42,752 nt of DNA from Candidatus Aveggerthella stercoripullorum (lineage in GTDB: Bacteria; Actinomycetota; Coriobacteriia; Coriobacteriales; Eggerthellaceae). A program made the position numbers and the translations under genes. The stretch is taken from positions 1 to 42,752 of the forward strand of contig DVGB01000034.1 of NCBI GenBank assembly GCA_018712955.1, given 5' to 3'. Below the pieces are notes generated by a model that ran no database searches, was not told the DNA's origin, and saw nothing but the letters and a program-made list of their open reading frames with translations. Within the stretch, counting starts at the first letter, position 1; each line of letters opens with the position of its first letter. Positions 28,222 through 36,300 of the stretch are shown one piece after another.

Positions 28222-28381
28222 CCGTTCGCAACGTCAGCGAGCGTGCTTCTAGCGAGTCAGATTGACACGAAATGAGGCCATGGCTGGACTATGGTCCGCC
28301 ATGGCCTCATTGAGCGACAAGATGACCGCTGGAAACGTGCACAGCGTCGAGCAGTTACGCCGGCCTGTCGGCCGGCGTAAC
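28222..28381 (-). repeat. structured repeat element, copy 3 (inverted, after rnpB)
   Basis: Same element on the minus strand, 160 bases, beginning a few bases after the 3' end of rnpB. Hairpin A has a 12-bp stem (28381-28370 with 28365-28354) whose differences from copy 1 keep pairing. The box AACTGCTCGACGC is at 28356-28344. Hairpin B (28311-28271) has a 14-bp stem of new sequence, the tip GGAC-CATA-GTCC and the bulged A at 28285. The tail ends with CGCTGACGTTGCGAACG. Confidence 0.75.
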
Positions 28382-28385
28382 AAAA

Positions 28386-28728
28386 GAGCAAGTGGGCTTG
28401 TAAGCCGGGTTCTGTCGCGGACGATCATTTATCTTGGACGCACGTCACCGTGCGCCTCGAGCACGCAACCCGAATGCACGGAAGGGCGGCCGTATCGCAC
28501 TCCTATTTGCGCTTGCTCCAGATGGGGTTTTCCAAGCCGCGCCGTTGCCGGCGCGCTGGTGCGCTCTTACCGCACCGTTTCAGCTTTTCTCCTGCCGCGA
28601 AGCAGGGGAGTTTTCTTTTCTGTGGCACTTTCCGTCGGGTCGCCCCGCCCAGCTGTTAGCTGGCATCTTGCCCTTGGGAGCCCGGACTTTCCTCACGCCG
28701 AAGCGCGCGATCGCCTGGCCCGCTTGCG
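28386..28728 (-). ncRNA. rnpB: RNase P RNA, bacterial class A
   Basis: Catalytic RNA of RNase P, which removes tRNA 5' leaders. On the minus strand the universal 5' core GAGGAAAGTCCGGGCTCC lies at about 28694-28677 and the 3' core GAACCCGGCTTACAAGCCC at about 28412-28394. The ends GCAAGCGGGC and GCCCACTTGC pair to form helix P1, which sets the approximate ends. Length of about 343 nt fits class A. A good promoter precedes it and a structured repeat element follows. Ends are estimated to within a few bases. Confidence 0.93.
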
Positions 28729-28734
28729 GACGGT

Positions 28735-28761
28735 ATTGTAGCACGAGCCTGCAGCCGTCAA
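28735..28761 (-). promoter_or_regulatory. rnpB promoter
   Basis: On the minus strand TTGACG (28761-28756), a 15-base spacer and TACAAT (28740-28735). The spacer is short, but both boxes are near consensus and the predicted start, about 28728, matches the 5' end deduced from helix P1. Confidence 0.65.
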
Positions 28762-28809
28762 GGAAATACCACGAGGAGGCGCACGTTCTTTGGCGGGCGT
28801 GCGCGCTCG

Positions 28810-29430
28810 CTAGAACGGTGCATCGTAGGGACTGCTGACCTCTATGCGCTCTTTACCGCGGCACAGTTCCGTCATTTTCTTCAAAAGTTCTTCCTGCGTA
28901 CCGTCGAGCATGAGCAGGGAAAGCGTCACTTCGTCGGTGAAGACGGAGCCTGCCACCTTCGCACCGCATTCTTCAGCGCAGCGAAGCGTGCGCTCGTAGA
29001 GCGCGTACTCGACGTGCACGGTCACGTCCACGCAGCGCGAGACGGTCACTTTTTCTGCGGCGGCCAACCCTGCTTGCGTCGCCTGGGTGTAGGCGCGGAC
29101 GAGACCTCCCGTGCCCAGCAGGATACCGCCGAAATACCGCGTGACGACCACGATGACGTCGGTCAGCCCGGCATGCTGGATAGCTTCCAAGGTCGGCATT
29201 CCGGCCGTCTTCTGGGGCTCCCCGTCGTCTGAATAGCGAATGCGGCCGTCCGCTCGCAGGATATAGGCGTACACGTTATGCCGCGCCATGCGGTTTTCGG
29301 CGCGCACGCGCTCAAGGAAAGCCACTGCTTCTTCCTCGGTTTCCACATGGGAGACCGAGGCGATGAAACGGCTTTTCTTTTCGACGATCTCTGCGACGGC
29401 GGTGCCGCGTATGGTGGTGTAAGACTGCAT
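28810..29430 (-). CDS. YigZ/IMPACT-family protein
   Basis: A 206-residue soluble protein of the UPF0029/YigZ family, related to eukaryotic IMPACT; function in bacteria is not settled, with a nucleic acid or translation link suggested. Family hallmarks are KKSRFIASVSHVETEEEAVAFL, HNVYAYILRADGRIRYSDDGEPQKTAGMP and VVTRYFGGILLGTGGLVRAYTQA; a ferredoxin-like C-terminal domain follows. The open frame extends far upstream, but homology begins at MQSYTTIRG. There is no ribosome site; a TACAAT lies 6 bases upstream of the ATG, so the message might be leaderless (inference). It shares a divergent region with the DUF454 gene. Confidence 0.9.
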   Translation of the reverse strand: MQSYTTIRGTAVAEIVEKKSRFIASVSHVETEEEAVAFLERVRAENRMARHNVYAYILRADGRIRYSDDGEPQKTAGMPTLEAIQHAGLTDVIVVVTRYFGGILLGTGGLVRAYTQATQAGLAAAEKVTVSRCVDVTVHVEYALYERTLRCAEECGAKVAGSVFTDEVTLSLLMLDGTQEELLKKMTELCRGKERIEVSSPYDAPF

Positions 29431-29556
29431 GCGGCCATTGTACACGAGACGTTGCAATCGGGCGGGTCGTTTCGGAGGGGAGGGCGGCGGGCGCGTGCGA
29501 TGCAGCCGACGTTCGCCGTCGTGCGGACGCTGCGGGCGAAAAGCGGGAAACCCCGA

Positions 29557-29585
29557 TTGCCCTCGCAGGCAGCGTTGGCTAGAAT
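29557..29585 (+). promoter_or_regulatory. promoter of the DUF454 gene
   Basis: TTGCCC (29557-29562), 17-base spacer and TAGAAT (29580-29585), about 80 bases upstream of the preferred start codon at 29665. The predicted transcript start is near 29592. Confidence 0.55.
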
Positions 29586-29664
29586 AGGCGAAATCATGAC
29601 CGCTAACAACGCGTTGACCTGCGCGCACTCTTGGAAATGGGAGCTTTCGGAAGGAGCCGTGCCC

Positions 29665-30072
29665 ATGAAACGCATCCTGCTTTTGGCCGCCGCCTGGGCG
29701 TGCTGCGCCCTGGGCGTGGCGGGCATTGCCATTCCCGTGCTGCCGACCACGCCGCTGTTGCTGGCTGCCACGTTCCTGTTCGCGCGCTCCTCGCCGCGTC
29801 TGCACGCATGGATTGTCTCATCACGGCTGTACTGCCTCTACGTCGCGCCGTTCAAGGCTGCCGGCGGCATGCCGCTCGCCGCGAAGGCGAAGGCGCTGTT
29901 GATGACGTACGCGGTCATGGGCATCAGCGCCTACCTGGTGCAAAAGCCCGTTGTCTGGGCCATCCTGGCGTGCTGCGCTGTGCTGATAGCCTACATCATC
30001 CTCGTGCGCGTGCCCTCCGTCAAAAGCGAGCGCGTGGCGGCGCTGCGCTCCGCTCGTACGAAAGCAGAGTGA
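29665..30072 (+). CDS. DUF454 (YbaN-like) inner membrane protein
   Basis: A 135-residue membrane protein of the DUF454/YbaN family, of unknown function. The family signature is clear: GIAIPVLPTTPLLLAATFLFARSSPRLHAWI near the N-terminus, with a first hydrophobic segment before it and two more at about 85-120. The ATG at 29665 follows GGAAGGAGC. An upstream in-frame ATG at 29596 would add 23 polar residues and would lie only a few bases after the predicted transcript start, so it is less likely. The gene is monocistronic with a strong terminator downstream. Confidence 0.87.
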   Translation: MKRILLLAAAWACCALGVAGIAIPVLPTTPLLLAATFLFARSSPRLHAWIVSSRLYCLYVAPFKAAGGMPLAAKAKALLMTYAVMGISAYLVQKPVVWAILACCAVLIAYIILVRVPSVKSERVAALRSARTKAE

Positions 30073-30251
30073 CCGCTCCGTCCGGTTCTGGGTGCCCCCG
30101 GAGGGCGGCGATGGGGAGAGGCGTGGTGGCCTGTGCGCAGCCTGCGAGGCGCGCGGTGCCAGAAGGCGGGTCTTCTCGCCGGACAGATTGGGACGCGCTA
30201 GCCAGTGTGCGGGCGTCAGATTGGAGATCGCCGGACTTTGCCGGGATGTGA

Positions 30252-30291
30252 AAAGCGGGAAGGCGGCTTTTTTCGGCCGCCTTCCCGCTTT
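30252..30291. terminator. bidirectional intrinsic terminator
   Basis: A perfect 16-bp stem: AAAGCGGGAAGGCGGC (30252-30267) pairs with its complement (30276-30291) around an eight-base T-rich loop, with A-runs and T-runs at the base on either strand. It lies 180 bases after the DUF454 stop and 43 bases after the end of the convergent small acidic gene, so it can end both. The rest of the 30073-30333 gap shows no gene. Confidence 0.8.
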
Positions 30292-30333
30292 GCCGTCGCA
30301 TTGGTTCGTGTTCGTACGAGCTTGCAAAACCCG

Positions 30334-30627
30334 CTAGACCGAAGCGGGGTCGTCGTTCTCTTCCATTTCGTCCGCTTTGCGCTCTATGCGCTCCGCTGCC
30401 TCGCGCCCTGCTTCGCCCACGCGGTCGCCGAACTCTTTCAGGGGGCCGTTCTCGGTGACGTCGTCGATGAAGTCGCTGGCGCTGTCGACCGCGTCGCCTG
30501 CCAGGTCGACCACCTTGGCGGCGGCATCGTGCAAGGTCTCGCCCGCGGCGCCGACCGCGTCGATCATGGCTTCGCCCATGGTGTCGATAATGTTTTCGAC
30601 CGTGCTGTCTTTCTGTTCTTCGGCCAT
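30334..30627 (-). CDS. small acidic helical protein, function unknown
   Basis: A 97-residue protein starting MAEEQKDSTVENII, with an excellent AAGGAGG ribosome site 5 bases before the ATG. It is strongly acidic, has no cysteine, and reads as repeated amphipathic helix (GEAMIDAVGAAGETLHDAAAK, then AGDAVDSASDFIDDV and GEAGREAAERIERKADEM). This periodic Ala/Asp/Glu pattern resembles stress-type or envelope-associated helical proteins, but I do not recognise a family and no signal peptide is present. The gene is alone on the minus strand, divergent from recN. The reading frame is considered real because of the ribosome site and codon bias. Confidence 0.7.
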   Translation of the reverse strand: MAEEQKDSTVENIIDTMGEAMIDAVGAAGETLHDAAAKVVDLAGDAVDSASDFIDDVTENGPLKEFGDRVGEAGREAAERIERKADEMEENDDPASV

Positions 30628-30870
30628 GTCGGCCTCCTTCCTTCGCGGTGGGCACGGGATTGGAAGCGGGCTTGAGCGGGCACGCTTCGAAGTCTTCCCT
30701 GCGTTCGTCCTGCCGGCATGGGCTGGCAGCTTGCGGACCGTCTTAAGTCCGACAGGCCCATCATAGCGCGTTTTCGGTGTGGTCCTCCTGCTTGCGCGAG
30801 TTTTCGCGCGGCGGTTGAGATAGCATGGCCGGAAGAGGAGGAATCGTGCGGACCGGGAACGGAGGAAGCC

Positions 30871-32508
30871 GTGATCGACGAGATTCACGTGAAGGACTTG
30901 GCGCTCATCAAGGAAGCTACGTTGGCGCCTGCGCGCGGTTTGACCGTGATCACGGGAGAGACGGGCGCGGGGAAGAGCGCGCTGCTTTCTGCCATCAAGC
31001 TGCTTGTAGGAGAGCGGGCGGACGCGTCGACGGTGCGCCAAGGCGCAAACGCGTGCACGGTCGAGGGCCGATTGTTCCGGGAAGGAGAGGCGGGAGACGG
31101 AACGGTGGCGGTGCGGCGTGTCTCGTCGGACGGGCGCAGCCGCGTGACGATCGACGGCTCCCTTGCAAGCGTTTCCGAGCTTGCGTCGACCGTAGGCGCC
31201 CGGGTTGACCTGTGCGGGCAGCACGAGCACCAACGCCTGCTCAAGCAGCCCGAGCACCTTCGGTTGCTCGACGCGTGGGGCGGCGACGCCATCTCGGCGG
31301 CGAAATGCGCGTACGAGGCGGCATGGGATGAAGCACACCGTGCCGCATCGGAGCTTGCCCGCCTTGAGGAAGCGCAGCGTGCAAGTTCCGAAAGCATCGA
31401 AGAGGCCCGTTTCGCGCTGTCGCGCATAGAGGAAGTCTCCCCGCTGGAAGGGGAGTACGAAGAGCTGATGGCGGAACTTCCGTTGCGCGAGAACGCCGAA
31501 GCGCTTGCACACGCGTCGCTCGGCGCGCACGAAGCGCTCTCGGGGGAGGGCGGCGCTATAGACGCGGTCGTCCAAGCGAGCGCTTTGCTGGAGTCCATGG
31601 CAGGGATAGACGCGCGCTATGGCGAGTCTGCGCAAGCGTTGCGCGAAGCGTGCTTTGTCCTGGAAGACGTGAGCCGCGATGCGCGCTCGTTCTCGGAGGA
31701 AGCGGAGTTCGACCCCGCAGAGCTTGCCGCTGTCCAAGAGCGCGTCTCGGCGTTCCAAGGACTTATGAGGGCGTACGGCCCGCGCATGGAGGACGTCTTC
31801 GCACGTCGGGATGCGGCCCACGAGCTTTTGGCGGTGGTGGACGACGCTTCGGAGGCCTTGAGCCAGGCGCAGTCTCGCTGCGAACAGGCGGAGGCGGCAT
31901 TGAAGGCCGCTGCCGACGAGCTAGCGCAGCGCAGGCGCGAGGTGGCGCCGGCGTTCGCGCGGGAGGTCTGCTCCCAGATGGAGCGGCTCGAGATGGGGTC
32001 GGCGTCTATCGAAGTAGGCTTTGCAGACCTGCCGCGAGAACAGTGGACCAGCGCTGGGTCGGACCGAGTCGAGCTGCTGTTCAGGCCTGGATCGGGCATG
32101 CAGCCCCGGCCGCTTGCCCGCATTGCGTCAGGAGGAGAGGTCAGCAGGGTGATGCTGGCGATCAAGACGGTTCTCGGCACGCTGGATAGCGCGGAAACGC
32201 TCGTGTTCGACGAGGTCGACGCCGGCGTGGGAGGCGCGACGGCTCGTGCGCTGGCGGAGGTTTTGGCCGACCTGGCGAAGTGCAGGCAAGTTATCGCGGT
32301 GACCCATCTGCCCCAGGTGGCGGTCCTGGCGAACGCTCATTTCCTCGTAGAGAAAGAAGAGCGAGAGGACGGTTTCCCCGAATCGAGCCTGCGCCCGCTG
32401 GAGGGCGAAGAGCGTGTCAAGGAAGTGGCGCGCATGCTCTCGGGCGATGAAGAGTCGACGTCGCTTGAGCATGCGCGCAGGATGCTCGCTCAAGCAGGCG
32501 TTGTATAA
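30871..32508 (+). CDS. recN: DNA repair protein RecN
   Basis: SMC-like ATPase that gathers broken DNA ends in double-strand break repair. It is 545 residues. The N-terminal ATPase half has GETGAGKS at 29-36, a long coiled-coil region occupies about 140-390, and the C-terminal half has the signature [16 protein letters not shown], Walker [15 protein letters not shown] and [11 protein letters not shown]. The frame is open to 30718, but the family start ([15 protein letters not shown]) points to the GTG at 30871, after GGAGG. No clear LexA box was seen. It is usually near nadK and tlyA in other genomes, but not here. Confidence 0.95.
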   Translation: MIDEIHVKDLALIKEATLAPARGLTVITGETGAGKSALLSAIKLLVGERADASTVRQGANACTVEGRLFREGEAGDGTVAVRRVSSDGRSRVTIDGSLASVSELASTVGARVDLCGQHEHQRLLKQPEHLRLLDAWGGDAISAAKCAYEAAWDEAHRAASELARLEEAQRASSESIEEARFALSRIEEVSPLEGEYEELMAELPLRENAEALAHASLGAHEALSGEGGAIDAVVQASALLESMAGIDARYGESAQALREACFVLEDVSRDARSFSEEAEFDPAELAAVQERVSAFQGLMRAYGPRMEDVFARRDAAHELLAVVDDASEALSQAQSRCEQAEAALKAAADELAQRRREVAPAFAREVCSQMERLEMGSASIEVGFADLPREQWTSAGSDRVELLFRPGSGMQPRPLARIASGGEVSRVMLAIKTVLGTLDSAETLVFDEVDAGVGGATARALAEVLADLAKCRQVIAVTHLPQVAVLANAHFLVEKEEREDGFPESSLRPLEGEERVKEVARMLSGDEESTSLEHARRMLAQAGVV

Positions 32509-32667
32509 GCGCGAGCGCAATGCTGCCTGCGGGCTGTGCGGCGAAAGCACACTGTCGGCCAAGATGCGCCAAGCACGCGACGGCGTCGGGCGCAGTGCGC
32601 GCTCTTGTGTTTTTCATACAAACCTTGCCACCGTCCCGGTTTCGACGTATCATAAGCAATCGCTGTT

Positions 32668-32697
32668 TTGCGGGGTTTGCGTCCTCGCAGGTAAAAT
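32668..32697 (+). promoter_or_regulatory. rpsP operon promoter
   Basis: TTGCGG (32668-32673), an 18-base spacer and TAAAAT (32692-32697), giving a start near 32704 and a leader of about 22 bases before rpsP with AAAGGAG. This would drive rpsP-khpA-rimM-trmD. The rest of the 217-base gap after recN shows no gene. Confidence 0.6.
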
Positions 32698-32725
32698 AGA
32701 AGTACACACAAAGGAGTTCACCTTC

Positions 32726-32971
32726 ATGGCAGTCAAGATTCGCCTCGCCCGCCATGGCGCTAAAAAGGCACCGTTCTACCGCGTCGTCGTTGCCGATTCC
32801 CGCTCTCCGCGTGACGGCCGCTTCATCGACATGGTCGGTCGCTACAATCCCTGCACCGACCCGTCCGTGATCGAGCTCGACCTCGAGAAGATCGACGAGT
32901 GGATCAAGAAGGGCGCCCAGCCGACCGACACCGTGGTCCGTCTGATCGAATCTGCGCGCAAGGACGCGTAG
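32726..32971 (+). CDS. rpsP: 30S ribosomal protein S16
   Basis: Small-subunit ribosomal protein needed for 30S assembly. It is 81 residues, the usual size, with the family opening [34 protein letters not shown] and VGRYNP. The frame is open upstream to 32414, but the start at 32726 follows AAAGGAGTT and matches the family. It heads the classic rpsP-khpA-rimM-trmD operon. Confidence 0.98.
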   Translation: MAVKIRLARHGAKKAPFYRVVVADSRSPRDGRFIDMVGRYNPCTDPSVIELDLEKIDEWIKKGAQPTDTVVRLIESARKDA

Positions 32972-32975
32972 GAAG

Positions 32976-33230
32976 ATGGACGCGCAAACGACTGACATCG
33001 CAGGACTGGTGCGATCGGTCGTGGAGCCGCTCGTCGAGTACAAGGACGAGCTGCAGATCACGTCCGGTTTCGACTCGAAAGGCAGCGTCTTGGTCGAAAT
33101 CAGCGTGAACGAAGCCGATGCCGGAAAGGTCATCGGCCGACAGGGTCGCGTCATCAAGGCGGTTCGTACTCTGGCGCGCGCAGCCGGCTCCAGGTCGAAC
33201 ACCCACGTAGAAGTGGAGCTCATCGATTAG
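32976..33230 (+). CDS. khpA: KhpA, KH-domain RNA-binding protein
   Basis: Small single-KH-domain protein (84 residues) that binds RNA and, in streptococci, works with KhpB to influence cell elongation and division. The KH loop is VIGRQGRVI with GRQG at 54-57, followed by KAVRTLARAAGS. It starts 4 bases after rpsP and ends 1 base before rimM, as usual in this operon. No KhpB (Jag) gene is in this window. Confidence 0.93.
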   Translation: MDAQTTDIAGLVRSVVEPLVEYKDELQITSGFDSKGSVLVEISVNEADAGKVIGRQGRVIKAVRTLARAAGSRSNTHVEVELID

Positions 33231-33231
33231 C

Positions 33232-33759
33232 ATGGGTGCTTGGGCTAACGTCGCCGAGCTTGTGAGAACGAAGACGTTGCAAGGAGGGCTTGTCGTGCGT
33301 CCCACGTCAGGCCTTCCTTTTTTGTTGGAAGAAGGCATGGAGGTGTACTTTGTGCCGCCCGTCCTCACCACGCCGAAGTCTGCGGTGGTCGAGGAGATTT
33401 CTTTCATCAAGGACAACGACTGGTTCGTTCGGTTCGCAGGCGTCGACGAAAGACAGACGGCAGAAGAGCTTGTCGGACGATTCTGCCTGGTAAAGAAAAC
33501 GGATCTCCCGGAGGATTTCGAAAGCCTGCTCGCTGCGCCGCTTGAAGGGTTCGCGGTCGTGGACGAGGTGCTCGGTCTTCTCGGCACGGTAGACCGGCTG
33601 GTCGAACTGCCGGCGCAGACCTTGCTCGCCGTGACGTCGGACGATGGCGAGGTGCTTATCCCTATCGTGGACGAGTTCGTGCGCGGCGTGGACGAACAGG
33701 GGCGCGTCGTGTCCGTCTCCGTCCCCGAATCGCTGGTCGATCTGGGCAGAAAGGGGTAG
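33232..33759 (+). CDS. rimM: ribosome maturation factor RimM
   Basis: Assists 30S maturation by binding S19. It is 175 residues with an N-terminal RimM domain and a C-terminal PRC barrel (about 100-175, GFAVVDEVLGLLGTVDRLVE to PIVDEFVRGVD). The N-terminal motif is degenerate: VAELVRTKTLQGGLVVRP replaces the more usual GxIxxxHGLKGEV pattern, so the call leans on the PRC barrel and on the position between khpA and trmD. The ATG follows the khpA stop by one base, so coupling is likely. Confidence 0.85.
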   Translation: MGAWANVAELVRTKTLQGGLVVRPTSGLPFLLEEGMEVYFVPPVLTTPKSAVVEEISFIKDNDWFVRFAGVDERQTAEELVGRFCLVKKTDLPEDFESLLAAPLEGFAVVDEVLGLLGTVDRLVELPAQTLLAVTSDDGEVLIPIVDEFVRGVDEQGRVVSVSVPESLVDLGRKG

Positions 33760-33761
33760 GC

Positions 33762-34523
33762 GTGCGCATCGATACCATTTCGACGTTCCCGCGCATGTTC
33801 GATTCCGTCATGGGCGCCTCTATGATGCGCATTGCCCAGGAAAAGGGCATTCTTGATTTTGCTGCCCATGACCTGCGCGACTGGACGCACGACCGTCATC
33901 GCACCACGGATGACGAGCCTTACGGTGGCGGCCAAGGCCTGGTCATGAAGTGCGAGCCGATTTTCGAGGCGTGGGAGGCGGTGGCGGCGCTCCATCCTGC
34001 CCGCCCGTGCACGGTGTTCTTGTCTCCTGCGGGAGAGGTCCTATCCGAAGCGCTCGTGTGCGAGCTTGCGGCGGAGGAGAGGCTTCTGTTCGTGTGCGGC
34101 CACTATGAGGGCATCGACGAGCGTGCCTACACGCTGGCAGACCGTACTGTCTCGCTCGGAGATTACGTCCTGACCAGCGGCGAGCTTGCCTCGATGGTGG
34201 TCATCGACGCCGTCGTTCGCAAGCTCGACGGCGTGCTGGGGGACGAGGGCAGCGCGGTCGACGAAAGCTTCTATGATGGCCTGCTGGAATACCCGTGCTA
34301 TACCCGTCCTTCTTCCTTCCGCGGCATGGACGTGCCCTCGGTGCTTCTTTCGGGCAACCATGCGGCGGTCGATGCGTGGCGCCGGGAGCAGAGCATTCTT
34401 CGGACGGCACGCTTGCGTCCCGACCTTTTGGCGACTGCGAACTTGACGGACGAGGAGCGGGCTCGTTTGGATTCTTTATCGAGCGAGCATGACGCCTCTT
34501 TCGAGGGAAGCGGCGCGCGGTAA
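33762..34523 (+). CDS. trmD: tRNA (guanine-N1-)-methyltransferase TrmD
   Basis: Methylates G37 of tRNAs to prevent frameshifting, using S-adenosylmethionine bound in a trefoil knot. It is 253 residues with RIDTISTFPRMFD at the start, DEPYGGGQGLVMK, LFVCGHYEGIDERAY and LGDYVLTSGELASMVVIDA, the last forming the knot. The start is GTG at 33762, two bases after rimM. The 208-base gap that follows contains small GC-rich hairpins but no gene. Confidence 0.97.
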   Translation: MRIDTISTFPRMFDSVMGASMMRIAQEKGILDFAAHDLRDWTHDRHRTTDDEPYGGGQGLVMKCEPIFEAWEAVAALHPARPCTVFLSPAGEVLSEALVCELAAEERLLFVCGHYEGIDERAYTLADRTVSLGDYVLTSGELASMVVIDAVVRKLDGVLGDEGSAVDESFYDGLLEYPCYTRPSSFRGMDVPSVLLSGNHAAVDAWRREQSILRTARLRPDLLATANLTDEERARLDSLSSEHDASFEGSGAR

Positions 34524-34731
34524 GATGACAGACGCGTGCGGCAAAAGCCGGACAGTTCTCTGCCCGGCGTGGTCTCGCGCGTAAAGGCTTCGATCGCCTG
34601 CTCGGCAGGCGGAGGAGCGATTGCAGGAATGATGCAGGATTGACGTCCTGCCCGGTGGTTTTTCAGGGCGAGGCTCCGCTTCGCCGCCCGCCTTCCGAGG
34701 CGGGATGCAGACTAGGAAAGGAGGGTTGTCC

Positions 34732-35304
34732 ATGGACTCTGGCAGGCATGCGGACGAATCGCGGCCCAGCTTTCTTTCCCAGGTCGTTTCTTTTATCGTC
34801 ATGCTGGCTCTCGCCCTGCTTGTGTTCTTCGGACTGCGCACGTTCGTTATCGAGCCCTACGATATCCCTTCCGGCTCTATGGAGACCACCATCATGACGG
34901 GCGACCGCGTGTTCGCCGAAAAGGTCTCATACTATTTCCGGGATGTCGAGCCTGGCGACATTGTGACGTTCAACAGTCCTGAAGTGGCGGGCCAAGTGCT
35001 CATCAAACGCTGTATCGCCGTAGGAGGCCAGACGGTCGATCTGGTCAACGGCACCGTGTGGGTCGACGGTGTGCAGCTCTCCGAACCGTATACGAACGAG
35101 CTGCCGTCCTATCCGCTGCGCACGGCGTCAGGGGAGGAAATCAGCTACCCTTACACGGTTCCTGAAGGGTATATTTGGGTGATGGGCGACAACCGTACGA
35201 ACTCGTCGGATTCGCGCTATTTCGGGCCCGTTCCGGAAGAGAGCGTAACCGGTCGCGGCTGTCTCGTCTTCTGGCCGCTCGACCACTTCGGGATTTTGGA
35301 ATAA
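34732..35304 (+). CDS. lepB: signal peptidase I
   Basis: Membrane-bound serine protease that cleaves signal peptides from exported proteins. It is 190 residues with one N-terminal membrane segment (about 17-38). The catalytic serine is S49 in IPSGSM and the lysine is K92 in VLIKRCIAVGGQ. VMGDNRTNSSDSRYFGPV is the box E region. The frame is open to 34705, but the ATG at 34732 follows AAAGGAGGG. It is common next to trmD and rplS in Gram-positives; rplS is not seen here. Confidence 0.95.
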   Translation: MDSGRHADESRPSFLSQVVSFIVMLALALLVFFGLRTFVIEPYDIPSGSMETTIMTGDRVFAEKVSYYFRDVEPGDIVTFNSPEVAGQVLIKRCIAVGGQTVDLVNGTVWVDGVQLSEPYTNELPSYPLRTASGEEISYPYTVPEGYIWVMGDNRTNSSDSRYFGPVPEESVTGRGCLVFWPLDHFGILE

Positions 35305-35364
35305 CCTTCGCCGGACGACGGCGTTGCACGCTTCGGACATGCGACGGGAGCTACAAGGAGGACC

Positions 35365-36300
35365 ATGGCACTCAACGAAGAGAAGGCGCCCCAGCAGGCG
35401 CCCACGTTCCAAGACATTATCATGAACCTGCAGCGCTACTGGGCGTCGTGCGGGTGCGTGATCCTGCAGCCGTACGACAACGAGGTCGGTGCAGGCACGA
35501 ACGCCCCGGCGACCACGCTGCGCTCGCTTGGCCCGGACACCTGGCGAACTGCCTACGTGCAGGGCTGCCGCCGTCCGACCGACGGCCGTTACGGCGAAAA
35601 CCCGAACCGCACCCAGTTCTACTACCAGTTCCAGGTGCTCATGAAGCCGTCTCCCGACAACATCCAGGATTTGTACCTGGGCAGCCTGCGCGCCATCGGC
35701 ATCGACACGGACGTTCATGACGTCCGCTTCGTCGAGGACGACTGGGAGAGCCCGACGCTCGGTGCGTGGGGACTTGGCTGGGAAGTCTGGATCGACGGCA
35801 TGGAGGTCACGCAATTCACCTACTTCCAGCAGGTCGGCGGCTTCGAGTGCAGCCCTGTCCCGGTGGAGATCGCATACGGCCTGGAGCGCCTGACCATGTA
35901 CATCCAAGGTGTCGACAGCATGTTCGACATCGTCTGGGCGTGCGGGGACGACGGCGTCGTCTTCACGTACGGCGACGTCTACCAGGAGAACGAACGCCAG
36001 TATTCCGCCTACAACTTCGAAGCAGCGGACACGGACTTCCTGTTCCAAGAGTTCAACGACCGCGAAGAGGAATGCCAGCGCACCCTCGCCGCGGGCCTGC
36101 CGCTTCCTGCCTACGACAGCGTGCTCAAATGCTGCCATGCCTTCAATCTGCTCGATGCGCGCGGTGTCATCTCGGCGACCGAGCGCATGGCGTACATTCT
36201 GCGCGTTCGCACGCTTGCGAAGGCGTGCTGCGCTTCGTACATGGAACACGTGGTCGGTCTGAAACCGGCCGAGGAAGGGGAGGAGGCGCACCGTGGCTAG
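35365..36300 (+). CDS. glyQ: glycyl-tRNA synthetase alpha subunit
   Basis: Catalytic subunit of the two-subunit glycyl-tRNA synthetase. It is 311 residues with [84 protein letters not shown] and [12 protein letters not shown], all typical. The start follows a strong AAGGAGG. There is no room for a T-box riboswitch in the 60 bases upstream, although T-boxes often control glyQS in Firmicutes. glyS starts 8 bases before the stop of this gene. Confidence 0.97.
   Translation: MALNEEKAPQQAPTFQDIIMNLQRYWASCGCVILQPYDNEVGAGTNAPATTLRSLGPDTWRTAYVQGCRRPTDGRYGENPNRTQFYYQFQVLMKPSPDNIQDLYLGSLRAIGIDTDVHDVRFVEDDWESPTLGAWGLGWEVWIDGMEVTQFTYFQQVGGFECSPVPVEIAYGLERLTMYIQGVDSMFDIVWACGDDGVVFTYGDVYQENERQYSAYNFEAADTDFLFQEFNDREEECQRTLAAGLPLPAYDSVLKCCHAFNLLDARGVISATERMAYILRVRTLAKACCASYMEHVVGLKPAEEGEEAHRG

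Noticed and set aside
28262-28741. Plus-strand open frames across the rnpB region
   Set aside because: They are antisense to RNase P RNA and to repeat copy 3.
34524-34731. tRNA or riboswitch in the trmD-lepB gap
   Set aside because: Several small GC-rich hairpins (for example GCAGGA/TCCTGC at 34634-34651) are present, but no cloverleaf or known riboswitch core could be fitted.
35305-35364. Glycine T-box upstream of glyQ
   Set aside because: Only 60 bases lie between lepB and glyQ and no T-box core sequence or specifier stem is seen.
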